This document shows, in pieces, positions 54,606 to 62,490 of a DNA stretch of 64,000 nt; positions within the stretch are counted from its first letter, which is position 1; each line of letters begins with the position of its first letter. Position numbers and translations under genes: made by a program. The DNA is from Desulfobacter sp. (GTDB taxonomy: Bacteria > Desulfobacterota > Desulfobacteria > Desulfobacterales > Desulfobacteraceae): positions 912,001 through 976,000 of the forward strand of contig CP054837.1 of NCBI GenBank assembly GCA_028768525.1. Reading direction: 5' to 3'. The notes beneath the pieces were generated by a model. That model was not told the DNA's origin. It worked only from the letters and a program-made list of their open reading frames with translations, and did no database searches.

Positions 54606-55592
54606 ATGGACTATGAATTGACCTGGATTACGGAACGGCTGGCTGTGGGACATGCCCCCATGTCCCATGCCCAGCTTGAGCTCATCAGGGATGCCGGCGT
54701 CAACGCCATTGTGAATCTATGTGCAGAATTCAGCGATCTCCACGAAATCGAGGAAAAGGCGGGGTTTGAGGTCTGCTACCTGCCCATCTGGGATGAGGAT
54801 GTCCCTGAAATGGCCAATATGGAAGAGGCGCTGGCCTGGATGGACGAGGCCATTTATCTGGGCAAAAAAGTCCTGGTCCACTGCAGGCACGGTATTGGCC
54901 GAACCGGCACCTTTGTCACCGCCTACCTGATCCGGAAAGGCCTGGGGCTGAAAGCGGCCTCCAAAAAATTAAAAAGAACACTGGCCAACCCGTCAACCTA
55001 CGGCCAGTGGAAACTTGTAAAAAAGTACAATAAACAATCGGGCATGCTCAAAATACGAAAACCCTCGCTGGAAATAAAAAACCAGGTGGACCTCAGCCAC
55101 TTTTTCAGCGATTATGAAGCCCTGGTGGAAAAAATCGACCAGGAGATTGAACGCCATGAGATCAAGGATGAGGACCCCTGCGGTTCGGGTTCCCATTGCT
55201 GCTGTGCCCGTCCCTTTAAACTTCCGTTCATCGAGGTGATCTATCTGCACACCAAAATGGGCTGGTATCTGAGTTCAGCCCGGCGGGAAACCGTCATACA
55301 CCGGGCCAGGGCCGCGGCAAGGCAGGCCGATGCCGGCTGTCCTTTTAATCAGGGGAAGGGATGCGAAATATTCAAATTCAGGCCGGTCAGGTGCCGGGCC
55401 TTTGGTGCAAAGGATTTTAAGCAGGACAGCGCGCAGATCAGTCCCCTGCTCCAGGAATTGTCCAGAAGCGTTTTCCTGGCCTTTTCAGGGGAATTTCTGG
55501 AAACCGGACAATTTCAGTTTTCCGTTGCGGAAACGGTGTCCGGGAAATTCGTCCAGGCCTATTTCAATCACATGGCGGCCCAAATGAAATGA
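54606..55592 (+). CDS. Dual-specificity/tyrosine phosphatase fused to a YkgJ-like cysteine cluster
   Basis: 328 residues. The N-terminal 160 residues form a DSP/PTP fold: VNLCAEFSDLHEI, the general-acid loop LPIWDEDVPE and the P-loop HCRHGIGRTG (Cys about 93, with Arg six residues after). A helical linker follows, then a cluster (about 195-275) with CGSGSHCCCARPF and CPFNQGKGCEIFKFRPVRCRAF, like the YkgJ zinc/iron family. The combination is unusual. It is co-directional with the PEP-synthase-like gene, with AAGGA before the ATG, so the pair is probably one operon. The substrate is unknown. Confidence 0.8.
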   Translation: MDYELTWITERLAVGHAPMSHAQLELIRDAGVNAIVNLCAEFSDLHEIEEKAGFEVCYLPIWDEDVPEMANMEEALAWMDEAIYLGKKVLVHCRHGIGRTGTFVTAYLIRKGLGLKAASKKLKRTLANPSTYGQWKLVKKYNKQSGMLKIRKPSLEIKNQVDLSHFFSDYEALVEKIDQEIERHEIKDEDPCGSGSHCCCARPFKLPFIEVIYLHTKMGWYLSSARRETVIHRARAAARQADAGCPFNQGKGCEIFKFRPVRCRAFGAKDFKQDSAQISPLLQELSRSVFLAFSGEFLETGQFQFSVAETVSGKFVQAYFNHMAAQMK

Positions 55593-55610
55593 GCCCGGGA
55601 AGCGGCCGGA

Positions 55611-55970
55611 TCATTCCTTGAGGACCTCTTCCACTTTTTCCTCCAGTTCATCCTTGTCAATGGGTTTGACACAATAGGCCGAGGCCCCCATGCGCAAACT
55701 TTCCCGGGCGGTTTCAATGGTGGGATAGCCGGTGAGCATGATCACTTTGATACCGGGATCTTTTTTTTTCAGTTCCTCCAGCACTTCCACGCCGTTCATC
55801 TTTTTGAGTTTGATGTCCAGAATGGCCAGGTCGGTCCCTTTTTTGGCCACATGAAAAATGGCCTCCTCCTCTTCGGTAAAGGGAGTGACGCTATGGCCTT
55901 TGCGCTCGAGAATTCTTTGGATTAAATCGCCTGCATCCTTTACATCGTCCAAGACCATAATCTTAGCCAT
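55611..55970 (-). CDS. Single-domain response regulator
   Basis: 119 residues from ATG 55970 (AGGAG six bases upstream). A stand-alone receiver: acidic pocket MVLDDVKD (Asp8-Asp9), phosphorylation site Asp52 in LAILDIKLKKMNG, Thr in MLTGYPT and Lys in YCVKPID. There is no output domain, so it signals by protein contact or phosphorelay. The upstream histidine kinase gene ends 15 bases inside the longest version of this frame, so the two are coupled. Confidence 0.92.
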   Translation of the reverse strand: MAKIMVLDDVKDAGDLIQRILERKGHSVTPFTEEEEAIFHVAKKGTDLAILDIKLKKMNGVEVLEELKKKDPGIKVIMLTGYPTIETARESLRMGASAYCVKPIDKDELEEKVEEVLKE

Positions 55971-55984
55971 GCTATGCTCCTTTC

Positions 55985-57979
55985 TCAATTAGAATCTGTG
56001 GGCAGAAATACGACAAACTGAGTGCCCCTGGCAAGTGTTTTATCCGTTTTCGGCGGGGAATATGCCTTTATTCTCCCCCTGTGCTCCTTGATGATGCCAA
56101 AGGTTACGGAGAGGCCCAGGCCGGTCCCTTTGTCCGGCCCTTTAGTGGTATAAAAGGGTTCAAAAATTTTCACCAGATTGTCTTTCTTTATGCCGCACCC
56201 CGTATCAATGAAAGATATGCGGATCTCCCTGCCGGACTTTACAGAACCGGTTGTCACATATATCTTTCCGTGGGTGTCTATGGCATCAAAGGCGTTATTG
56301 AGCAGGTTGATAAACACCTGCTTGATTTTTTCCTTATCCCCCTTCATGGACAGGGGGGCCCCATGAAAACCGCGGTGGATGGAAACATGATTCAGGCTGA
56401 AGGTATGCTCCACAACGGCGATCACCTCCTCAAGGGCGCCGTGGACGTCAAAATCCGTAACAACGGATTTATTGGAACGGGAAAAGCTCAACAGGTCTTT
56501 AACAATTTTCGAGCAGATTTTGGTCTGCTTTACAATGACCTCAACATCTTTATAGACCTGCCCCTCACTGTTCACATCTTCGAGCAGAAGCTGGCCGTAT
56601 CCGAGAATAATCCCCAGGGGCGTATTTATTTCATGGGCCACGCCTGCGGCCAGGCTTCCCACGGATTCCATTTTCTGGGCATGGGTGAGCTGGTCCTGGA
56701 CCGCCTTGAGCATGGAGATGTCCCTGCCGCTGCAGACCAGCCCCTTGGGACGGTCTGTTTTCTGCGAAACGGAAATTTTGACCACATGAAGCCATTTGAT
56801 CCCATTGGGGCCTTTGATCTGATTTTCTTTTTCAAGGGGGGTGCCGGTGGATAGAATACGGCGGTCTTCCTCGTTATACAGGGCGGCCGCGTCCGGCGGA
56901 AACAGGTCCTGGTTGAACCGCCCGATAATCTCGTTACGGGGCTTGCCAAGTATCTGACAAAACGCCTTGTTCACGGAGACATACCTGCCGTCCTGGTCCT
57001 GGAGGGATATAAAATCGGGGATGGCATCCAGAATGGTCTGGAGCCTGGCCTTCTGCTCATTGAGGATTTTTTCCGCCGCTTTCAGGTCGGACAAATTTCC
57101 CCGCAGGGAAAGGGTCATGGCATCGAAACTTTCGGCCAGGCTCTGGATTTCGTCCCCTGAACACTTGCGGTAGACCCGGCAGTGCTGGCAGGATTGGATT
57201 TTTTTGGCATACTCGCCCTCCACACAGGTGGGGCAGAGGGTGCCGGCCAGGTACCAGCACCGGTGGTGGTAATTTTTGTAGGCCGGGCATTCTTCCCTGT
57301 TGCAGGCCATGATATCCCAGCAGTTTCTGTCCAGGGTCGGGGCGGTGTGCACATCCAGGTTGCCTTTTAAGGCCTGCTCCGAAGAATCATGAAGCTTTTT
57401 AACGCTGCGGATCAACGGGTTGACCAGCAATGTCCCCACCAGCCCTGCCAGAAAAATGGCCAGCAGGATGATGATGATGGTGGACACCAGCACCTGGTTG
57501 ACCACTTTTTCCGCCCGGGTCTGGGACAGCCCCAGGCGCAGGGTGCCCAGGAAATCGTTGTTGACCGTGATGGGAATGGCGTAGTCATAGACCATCTGCC
57601 TGCCGGTATCTAATAATTTCAGCGATGACGGGCCGGCGCCGTTCAGGGGATTGACCCGTTTGAGTTCGACCGGGAATCCGCTATTAAAGGTGTGGGCAAG
57701 AATGTTTTGGTCGGGATCCAGTACAAAGGTGTAAAATATATCATTGCCGAGCCTGGTGGTTTCGTCCATGAGCACCTTCATCCGCAGATAGTCCATGGCC
57801 AGCATGGGCTCTACCAGCCCCACGGCCAGGCTGGTGCCCGTGGAAACCCCCCGGTTTTTGATTTCATCAAGAACCGAGGCTTTCATGGCGTGGCTGAACC
57901 ACAGAAAGATGACCAGGCCCTGGACCAGGAGAAGGCCGAAAAATCCCATGAGCAGTTTTTCCCTGAATCCGGGCTTCAT
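55985..57979 (-). CDS. Membrane histidine kinase with nine-cysteine segment and PAS domain
   Basis: 664 residues. The first membrane span is about 8-30, the periplasmic sensor region about 31-163, the second span about 164-186. A cytoplasmic segment (about 220-273) holds nine cysteines (CW..C, CP, CW, CPTC, CQHC, C). A PAS domain follows (about 312-428), then HisKA with His449 in GVAHEINTPLG and an HATPase with LLNNAFDAID and GTGLGLSVTFG. The cysteine segment might bind iron, zinc or an Fe-S cluster; that is inference. It overlaps the PhnD-like gene by four bases. Confidence 0.9.
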   Translation of the reverse strand: MKPGFREKLLMGFFGLLLVQGLVIFLWFSHAMKASVLDEIKNRGVSTGTSLAVGLVEPMLAMDYLRMKVLMDETTRLGNDIFYTFVLDPDQNILAHTFNSGFPVELKRVNPLNGAGPSSLKLLDTGRQMVYDYAIPITVNNDFLGTLRLGLSQTRAEKVVNQVLVSTIIIILLAIFLAGLVGTLLVNPLIRSVKKLHDSSEQALKGNLDVHTAPTLDRNCWDIMACNREECPAYKNYHHRCWYLAGTLCPTCVEGEYAKKIQSCQHCRVYRKCSGDEIQSLAESFDAMTLSLRGNLSDLKAAEKILNEQKARLQTILDAIPDFISLQDQDGRYVSVNKAFCQILGKPRNEIIGRFNQDLFPPDAAALYNEEDRRILSTGTPLEKENQIKGPNGIKWLHVVKISVSQKTDRPKGLVCSGRDISMLKAVQDQLTHAQKMESVGSLAAGVAHEINTPLGIILGYGQLLLEDVNSEGQVYKDVEVIVKQTKICSKIVKDLLSFSRSNKSVVTDFDVHGALEEVIAVVEHTFSLNHVSIHRGFHGAPLSMKGDKEKIKQVFINLLNNAFDAIDTHGKIYVTTGSVKSGREIRISFIDTGCGIKKDNLVKIFEPFYTTKGPDKGTGLGLSVTFGIIKEHRGRIKAYSPPKTDKTLARGTQFVVFLPTDSN

Positions 57980-58899
57980 TGATCCATCTCCATTCCCAAG
58001 CGGCCGGTCAATTGCCGGACGGAGTCAAAATCAGCGTCCATGGCGGGAATCACATTTACAAAATTGGCCGCTTCCAGGATCTCCCTGTGGTCTTTCTGGT
58101 TGAAATCAAGTTTGACCAGGGCCGTACGGATTTTATCCAGGCTTTTGTTATCTAAGGTTTTCACCGCGGCATATACCCATCCGGGATAGGTCGGGGTGCG
58201 GGACACTATCCGGATTTTTGCCACATCTATTTTACCCGCCACCACATCCAGTGCGCCTTCACGTATGGTGCCCAGGTCGTACTTGCCTGCAAATACGGAA
58301 AGAATGACTTTTTCCTGCTTTCCACCCGGCCCCGGCGCAAATGCGATTTCTTTAAAATCAGCCTTGGTGATGCCATGGCTGAAAAAATGTCCCAGGGGAA
58401 AGAGATAGCCGCCGGCCGATGTGGGATCCACGGCGATCCAGGTTTTGCCCCGGCAGTCCCCGAGGGTCTGTATGGCCGTGTTGTCCGTCCGGGTGATCAC
58501 CTGCCCCCTGAAGGTCTCTTTTTTTGTGGCCTCGACGATTCGGGCAAAGGCATGGGCACCGTACCGGCGGGCGATTTTGACATAGATAAACGGATTGGAA
58601 AAGGAGATGTGTATTTTATTGTCTCCCACCATTTTCATATGCTGATCAAAATTGTCCGGAAAAATCTGCCGGATGTTCAGGCCGGTTTCCTTTCTCAGGT
58701 ACCTGACCAGGGCCTGATGCCGGGTATAAGAGACCCTGTGGGAATACTGGGGAAGGTAGGCGTAGGTGATGACATCAGGGGTTTCCCTGAAAATGACCTG
58801 CTCGGTCCGGCTTAAATCAACAGAAATCGCGTGTTCGTTATCATCACATCCAGCCAGGATTAAAGCCATGCATAAAAGAAAAAATGTCCTTAAATCCAT
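57976..58899 (-). CDS. PhnD/TctC-type solute-binding lipoprotein, likely kinase input
   Basis: 307 residues. A signal peptide with lipobox LILAGC anchors it. The fold matches phosphate/phosphonate-binding PhnD-like proteins: YLPQYSHRVSYTRHQALVRYL, GDNKIHISFSNPFIYV, GKTWIAVDPTSAGGYLFP and GALDVVAGKIDVAKIRIVSRT. No ABC permease or ATPase genes are near. Instead it overlaps a histidine kinase gene by four bases, so it probably feeds a ligand signal to that kinase. Confidence 0.85.
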   Translation of the reverse strand: MDLRTFFLLCMALILAGCDDNEHAISVDLSRTEQVIFRETPDVITYAYLPQYSHRVSYTRHQALVRYLRKETGLNIRQIFPDNFDQHMKMVGDNKIHISFSNPFIYVKIARRYGAHAFARIVEATKKETFRGQVITRTDNTAIQTLGDCRGKTWIAVDPTSAGGYLFPLGHFFSHGITKADFKEIAFAPGPGGKQEKVILSVFAGKYDLGTIREGALDVVAGKIDVAKIRIVSRTPTYPGWVYAAVKTLDNKSLDKIRTALVKLDFNQKDHREILEAANFVNVIPAMDADFDSVRQLTGRLGMEMDQ

Positions 58900-59117
58900 T
58901 GTCCGCCTTTCAGGGGACGGGCCATACCGGCATCCGGAATGTTCCTCCGTCCTTATATCAATTTACATTAATATGATGGAACATGGCGCAACTTTTTATT
59001 GTATATCACTTTTTTCATTTTTTTTCATTCCGGATCGCCTTGCGGCCGGGCTCATCCCACCGGCCAGGCTGGAACAGAATAAAGGTGGTGACGGGTTCAG
59101 TCGAATGGATGACGGTT

Positions 59118-59927
59118 TTACCCCCGCTGGCGCCGGGCCTCGTACATGGCAATTCCCCCGGCAACGGATGCATTCAGAGAATTGACCGCTCCGGCAATGG
59201 GAATGGAGAGGATAAAATCGCACTCCTTCCGGACACCGGGGCGCAGCCCCTTGTGCTCGCCGCCCACCACCAATGCCAGGTCGCCGGTGAGATCGGCCTC
59301 AAACAGCCCCCTGTCGCCTCCGGCATCCAGGCCGGAAATCCAGGCCCCTTTTTCCTTCAAATCCCTCATAAAGGCAGCCAGATTGGTGGCCACATAGATC
59401 CGGGCATGTTCCATGGCCCCGGCGGAACTTCTGGAAACCCCCGGGGAAGGCTGGGCTGACCGGTCCTTGGGAATCACGATGTAATCGGCCCCGGCGCACA
59501 GGGCCGTACGCACCAGTGCCCCCATATTGTGGGGATCTTCAATGCTCTCCAGAATCAGAATAAAAAACGGATCGTCCTGGGAACGCGCCCTGAGGGCTCC
59601 CCATATGTCCCCGGCCGGCTTTACCGGAAAATTGGAAACCTTTGCACAGATGCCCTGGTGGTTGCCGCCCCCGGCAATTTCATCCAGTTCCTCCGGAGAA
59701 AGGGTCCGGATGGGTATGTTTTTGCTGCGGGCCAGTTTTGCGGTTTTCTCCATCCGCGGATCGGACCGCCGGTTTGAAAAAATGAGGGCGTCAAAACGGC
59801 GGCGGCCGGCCTGGAGCGCCTCGTATACGGAATGAAACCCGTAGAGGATTTCGCCTTTATGGGGCCGCCCGGCGCGGCCGGCCTTTCCCGGTCCCTTCCC
59901 TTTATCGCTTTTCCTATTGCGCACCAT
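59118..59927 (-). CDS. rlmB: 23S rRNA (guanosine-2'-O)-methyltransferase RlmB-like (SpoU family)
   Basis: 269 residues. A basic N-terminal tail precedes the substrate-binding domain (LYGFHSVYEALQAGRR). The SPOUT knot has LILESIEDPHNMGALVRTALCAGAD, VIPKDRSAQPSPGVSRSSAGAMEHARI, ALVVGGEHKGLRPGV and IPIAGAVNSLNASVAGGIAMYE. RlmB methylates G2251 of 23S rRNA. It overlaps gmk by one base. Related TrmH enzymes modify tRNA, so the rRNA assignment rests on overall resemblance. Confidence 0.88.
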   Translation of the reverse strand: MVRNRKSDKGKGPGKAGRAGRPHKGEILYGFHSVYEALQAGRRRFDALIFSNRRSDPRMEKTAKLARSKNIPIRTLSPEELDEIAGGGNHQGICAKVSNFPVKPAGDIWGALRARSQDDPFFILILESIEDPHNMGALVRTALCAGADYIVIPKDRSAQPSPGVSRSSAGAMEHARIYVATNLAAFMRDLKEKGAWISGLDAGGDRGLFEADLTGDLALVVGGEHKGLRPGVRKECDFILSIPIAGAVNSLNASVAGGIAMYEARRQRG

Positions 59928-60496
59928 TATGCCTCCCCAAGGGCCTGGGCAAAGATATCGCTCAAGGCATCCACGGCGTCTTCCAGACGGTCATTGACCA
60001 GGACATGGTCGTACCCATTCCTCTGTTCCATCTCCCCCACGGCATTGTCCAGACGCCTGCGGATGACTTCGGGGCTGTCCGTGCCCCGTCTCAGCAGCCG
60101 CTCTTCCAATGCCTCCAGGGAAGGGGGCATAATGAATATGGAAACCGGATCTAAATCGGTTTCCATTATCTGCTGCCCCCCCTGGACATCGATATCCAGA
60201 AGAATACTGTTGCCCGCGTCCAGCTGCTCCTGAACAAAGGGCTTGGAGGTGCCGTAGTAATTGTCATGGACCTTGGCCCATTCCAGCATCTGGCCGCTGT
60301 CGATGAGGGCCTTGAATGTGGTCTTATCCGTAAAAAAATAATCGGTTCCGTGAACCTCCCCTTCCCGGGGGGGACGGGTGGTGTGGGAGACGGAATAGGA
60401 GAGCCGGCTGAACCGCTTGAGGATCTGCCGGACCAATGTGGTTTTTCCCGCCCCCGAGGGGGCGGAGACGATAAATAACCTGCCTCTGGCTACCAT
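59927..60496 (-). CDS. gmk: Guanylate kinase
   Basis: 189 residues. P-loop SAPSGAGKTTLV at residue 9, GMP-binding block SVSHTTRPPREGEVHGTDYFF, then LLDIDVQGGQQI and the lid segment RLLRRGTDSPEVIRRRLDNA. It converts GMP to GDP. It follows yicC-remA on the same strand, an order also known from Firmicutes. Confidence 0.96.
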   Translation of the reverse strand: MVARGRLFIVSAPSGAGKTTLVRQILKRFSRLSYSVSHTTRPPREGEVHGTDYFFTDKTTFKALIDSGQMLEWAKVHDNYYGTSKPFVQEQLDAGNSILLDIDVQGGQQIMETDLDPVSIFIMPPSLEALEERLLRRGTDSPEVIRRRLDNAVGEMEQRNGYDHVLVNDRLEDAVDALSDIFAQALGEA

Positions 60497-60546
60497 GAAA
60501 ATATATCCTTAACTGCCTGGGTGTTGCCTGATCCCGCCGGTCCGGA

Positions 60547-60843
60547 TCAGCCTTGTTCTTTCCCCTTGCCCCTGGGGGCCTCATCCTCGGCCTCCTGATG
60601 GGACAGCGCTTCGAACCGGGATGAAATGGTTTCCGCCTGAATGGCGGAGAGAATCACGTGGTTTGAATCGGTAATGATAATGGCACGGGTCTTCCGGCCG
60701 TGGGTCACATCCACCAGCCGGCGGTCATCCCTTGCCTCGTCCTTCACCCGTTTCATGGGGGATGAATTGGGGGACAAAATAGCCACCACCCGCTCCGCCA
60801 CCACGGTGTTACCGAACCCTATATTTAAGAGTACCTGCTCCAT
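60547..60843 (-). CDS. remA: RemA/DUF370-family regulatory protein
   Basis: 98 residues. It has the DUF370 core VLLNIGFGNTVVAERVVAILSP, MKRVKDEARDDRRLVDVTHGRKTRAIIITDS and HVILSAIQAETI, with a charged C-terminal tail beyond the family's usual end. In Bacillus, RemA is a ring-forming DNA-binding activator of biofilm matrix genes. The gene lies between yicC and gmk, as in many bacteria. The role here is not tested. Confidence 0.9.
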   Translation of the reverse strand: MEQVLLNIGFGNTVVAERVVAILSPNSSPMKRVKDEARDDRRLVDVTHGRKTRAIIITDSNHVILSAIQAETISSRFEALSHQEAEDEAPRGKGKEQG

Positions 60844-60852
60844 ATCCCTCCC

Positions 60853-61734
60853 CTATTCTATGTTCTGTACCTGTTCACGGATTTTTTCAAGTTCTGATTT
60901 AAGATCCACAACGGCATGGGAAAGCTGGGGATTCCCCGCCTTTGAGCCGATGGTGTTGAATTCCCGGTTGAACTCCTGGATCAGAAAATTGAGCTTCCTG
61001 CCCTGGGACGCTTCTGCATCCATAATTTCCCGGAACAATTTAACATGGCTGTGGATCCGGACGATTTCCTCGGAAACATCGCTTTTATCCGCCAGGATGG
61101 CCACTTCCTGGGCCAGGCGGACCGGGTCGATCTGGTCCGCATCTTCGGTCAAAGCGGCCAGCCGTTCATTGAGCCTGGCTTTATAGGTTTCAGGCACCGA
61201 GGCGGCCAGTTTTTCAATGGTCTCCATCCGGCCCTCAATATCCGCCAGACGGGCGCTGAGGTCCTGGTAGAGGTTTTCCCCCTCCCGCCGGCGCATGGTA
61301 TCCAGTTCCTTTGCAGCCGTGCCCACAGCCTGGACCAATACCTGCTTTAGGGCATCCTGATCCACTTCCCGTTTGGCCGCCGTAATCACCTGTCTTGCCC
61401 CCAGCACCGTATCCAGGGGGATATCCGATGACAGCCCCAGGGCAGACTGGACCTGGGACAATGCCTTGTAATAGGCACGGGCCTTGATCTCATCCACCTC
61501 AAAGAGATCCTGGTCTTCTGCGGTATCCGCCAGATTCACCCGCACTTCCATGCGGCCCCGGGCGTGGTGCCTGCCGATTTCCCGTTTGATATCCTCCTCA
61601 AAAGGCTGGCAGGATTCAGGCAAATGGACGGCAAAATCCAGATATCTGGAATTATATGAACGTATGGTCAAATCCGCCGTCAGTGTACCCACCTGGGCGG
61701 AAGCCTTTGCAAAGGCGGTCATGCTTTTTATCAT
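60853..61734 (-). CDS. yicC: YicC-family endoribonuclease
   Basis: 293 residues, normal length. It starts MIKSMTAFAKASAQ (family consensus MTGFG/AYG) with the NSRYLDFAVHLPE block. The C-terminal part has the conserved RLAQEVAILADKSDVSEEIVRIHSHV and GRKLNFLIQEFNREFNTIGSKA, in which acidic and histidine residues are expected to act in RNA cleavage. E. coli YicC degrades the small RNA RyhB. First in the yicC-remA-gmk-rlmB run. Confidence 0.94.
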   Translation of the reverse strand: MIKSMTAFAKASAQVGTLTADLTIRSYNSRYLDFAVHLPESCQPFEEDIKREIGRHHARGRMEVRVNLADTAEDQDLFEVDEIKARAYYKALSQVQSALGLSSDIPLDTVLGARQVITAAKREVDQDALKQVLVQAVGTAAKELDTMRRREGENLYQDLSARLADIEGRMETIEKLAASVPETYKARLNERLAALTEDADQIDPVRLAQEVAILADKSDVSEEIVRIHSHVKLFREIMDAEASQGRKLNFLIQEFNREFNTIGSKAGNPQLSHAVVDLKSELEKIREQVQNIE

Positions 61735-61771
61735 TTATGAATCCTTAAATTTACGGATCTTTTGTACATCG

Positions 61772-62305
61772 TTATTTAACGGCCTTGAGATCCAGCAGGT
61801 ATTTTTGCCGCACCTGGCCCAGAAATTGAAAAACAGCTTGGGAGGCATAATCCGGATAGGTCCACTCCAGGGATTTAAACCCCTCCTTGGTATACATCAG
61901 GGTCAGGTCCGCATATATCTGTTTTCCGATATAAATCCTGTGGGAGTAATCTTTACCCGTTGCCAGAATGAACCGCGAGGGCAGCAGGTATCCCGGATCA
62001 ATATTGATCTGCCGGAGGGTACCGCCACTGAGGAACTGCTGTTCCAGGGCATTGGTGGCCAGTTTGACCCCGGACAGGTCCTCCTGGGCCATCAAGGGCT
62101 TGAAAGCAACCAGCCGCCGGTACAGGGGCGTCCCCATTTCTTTATAATAATAGTCGGTAAAATCAAAATCAAGCCACCTGGACATGAGGTCCACGGGCCC
62201 GCCGATCGCTTCCAGGCTGTCAAAAATACGGCCGAACAAGGCTTTGTCCTTCATAAAGACAGAGACCACTAACTTGGCCGGATCCGGCGGTTTGGGCGTA
62301 CTCAT
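61772..62305 (-). CDS. DUF4416-family protein
   Basis: 177 residues. The DUF4416 pattern is recognisable: KLVVSVFMKDKALFGRIFD, MSRWLDFDFTDYYYKEMG, RRLVAFKPLM, RQINIDPGYLLPSRFILATGKDYSHRIYIG. Function is unknown; the family is common in Desulfobacterota and other anaerobes. It starts 2 bases after the Trm112-like gene and could be translated together with it. Confidence 0.85.
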   Translation of the reverse strand: MSTPKPPDPAKLVVSVFMKDKALFGRIFDSLEAIGGPVDLMSRWLDFDFTDYYYKEMGTPLYRRLVAFKPLMAQEDLSGVKLATNALEQQFLSGGTLRQINIDPGYLLPSRFILATGKDYSHRIYIGKQIYADLTLMYTKEGFKSLEWTYPDYASQAVFQFLGQVRQKYLLDLKAVK

Positions 62306-62307
62306 CC

Positions 62308-62475
62308 TTACACCGGCTTGGCCTCTTCAATGAGCATGATGGGGATATCATCCTTAATCTCATACACGAGGGAACAGGCATGGCACACCAGGCCGTCTTC
62401 TTTCTCCGTGAGTTCAACTTCCCCCTTGCATTTGGGGCAGACCAGTATTTCAAGCAATTCCTTTGAAACGGCCAT
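62308..62475 (-). CDS. Trm112/YcaR-like small zinc protein
   Basis: 55 residues, missed by length-limited ORF calls. ATG at 62475, stop at 62308. The sequence has a CPKC knuckle (LEILVCPKCKGEVEL) and a second CHAC knuckle (GLVCHACSLVYEI), then the family end DDIPIMLIEEA. Trm112-like proteins activate methyltransferases in archaea and eukaryotes; the bacterial YcaR role is unclear. It follows msbA, like ycaR near msbA in enterobacteria, and the start is supported by an AAGGAG site. Confidence 0.9.
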   Translation of the reverse strand: MAVSKELLEILVCPKCKGEVELTEKEDGLVCHACSLVYEIKDDIPIMLIEEAKPV

Positions 62476-62490
62476 GGCAATTCTCCTTAG

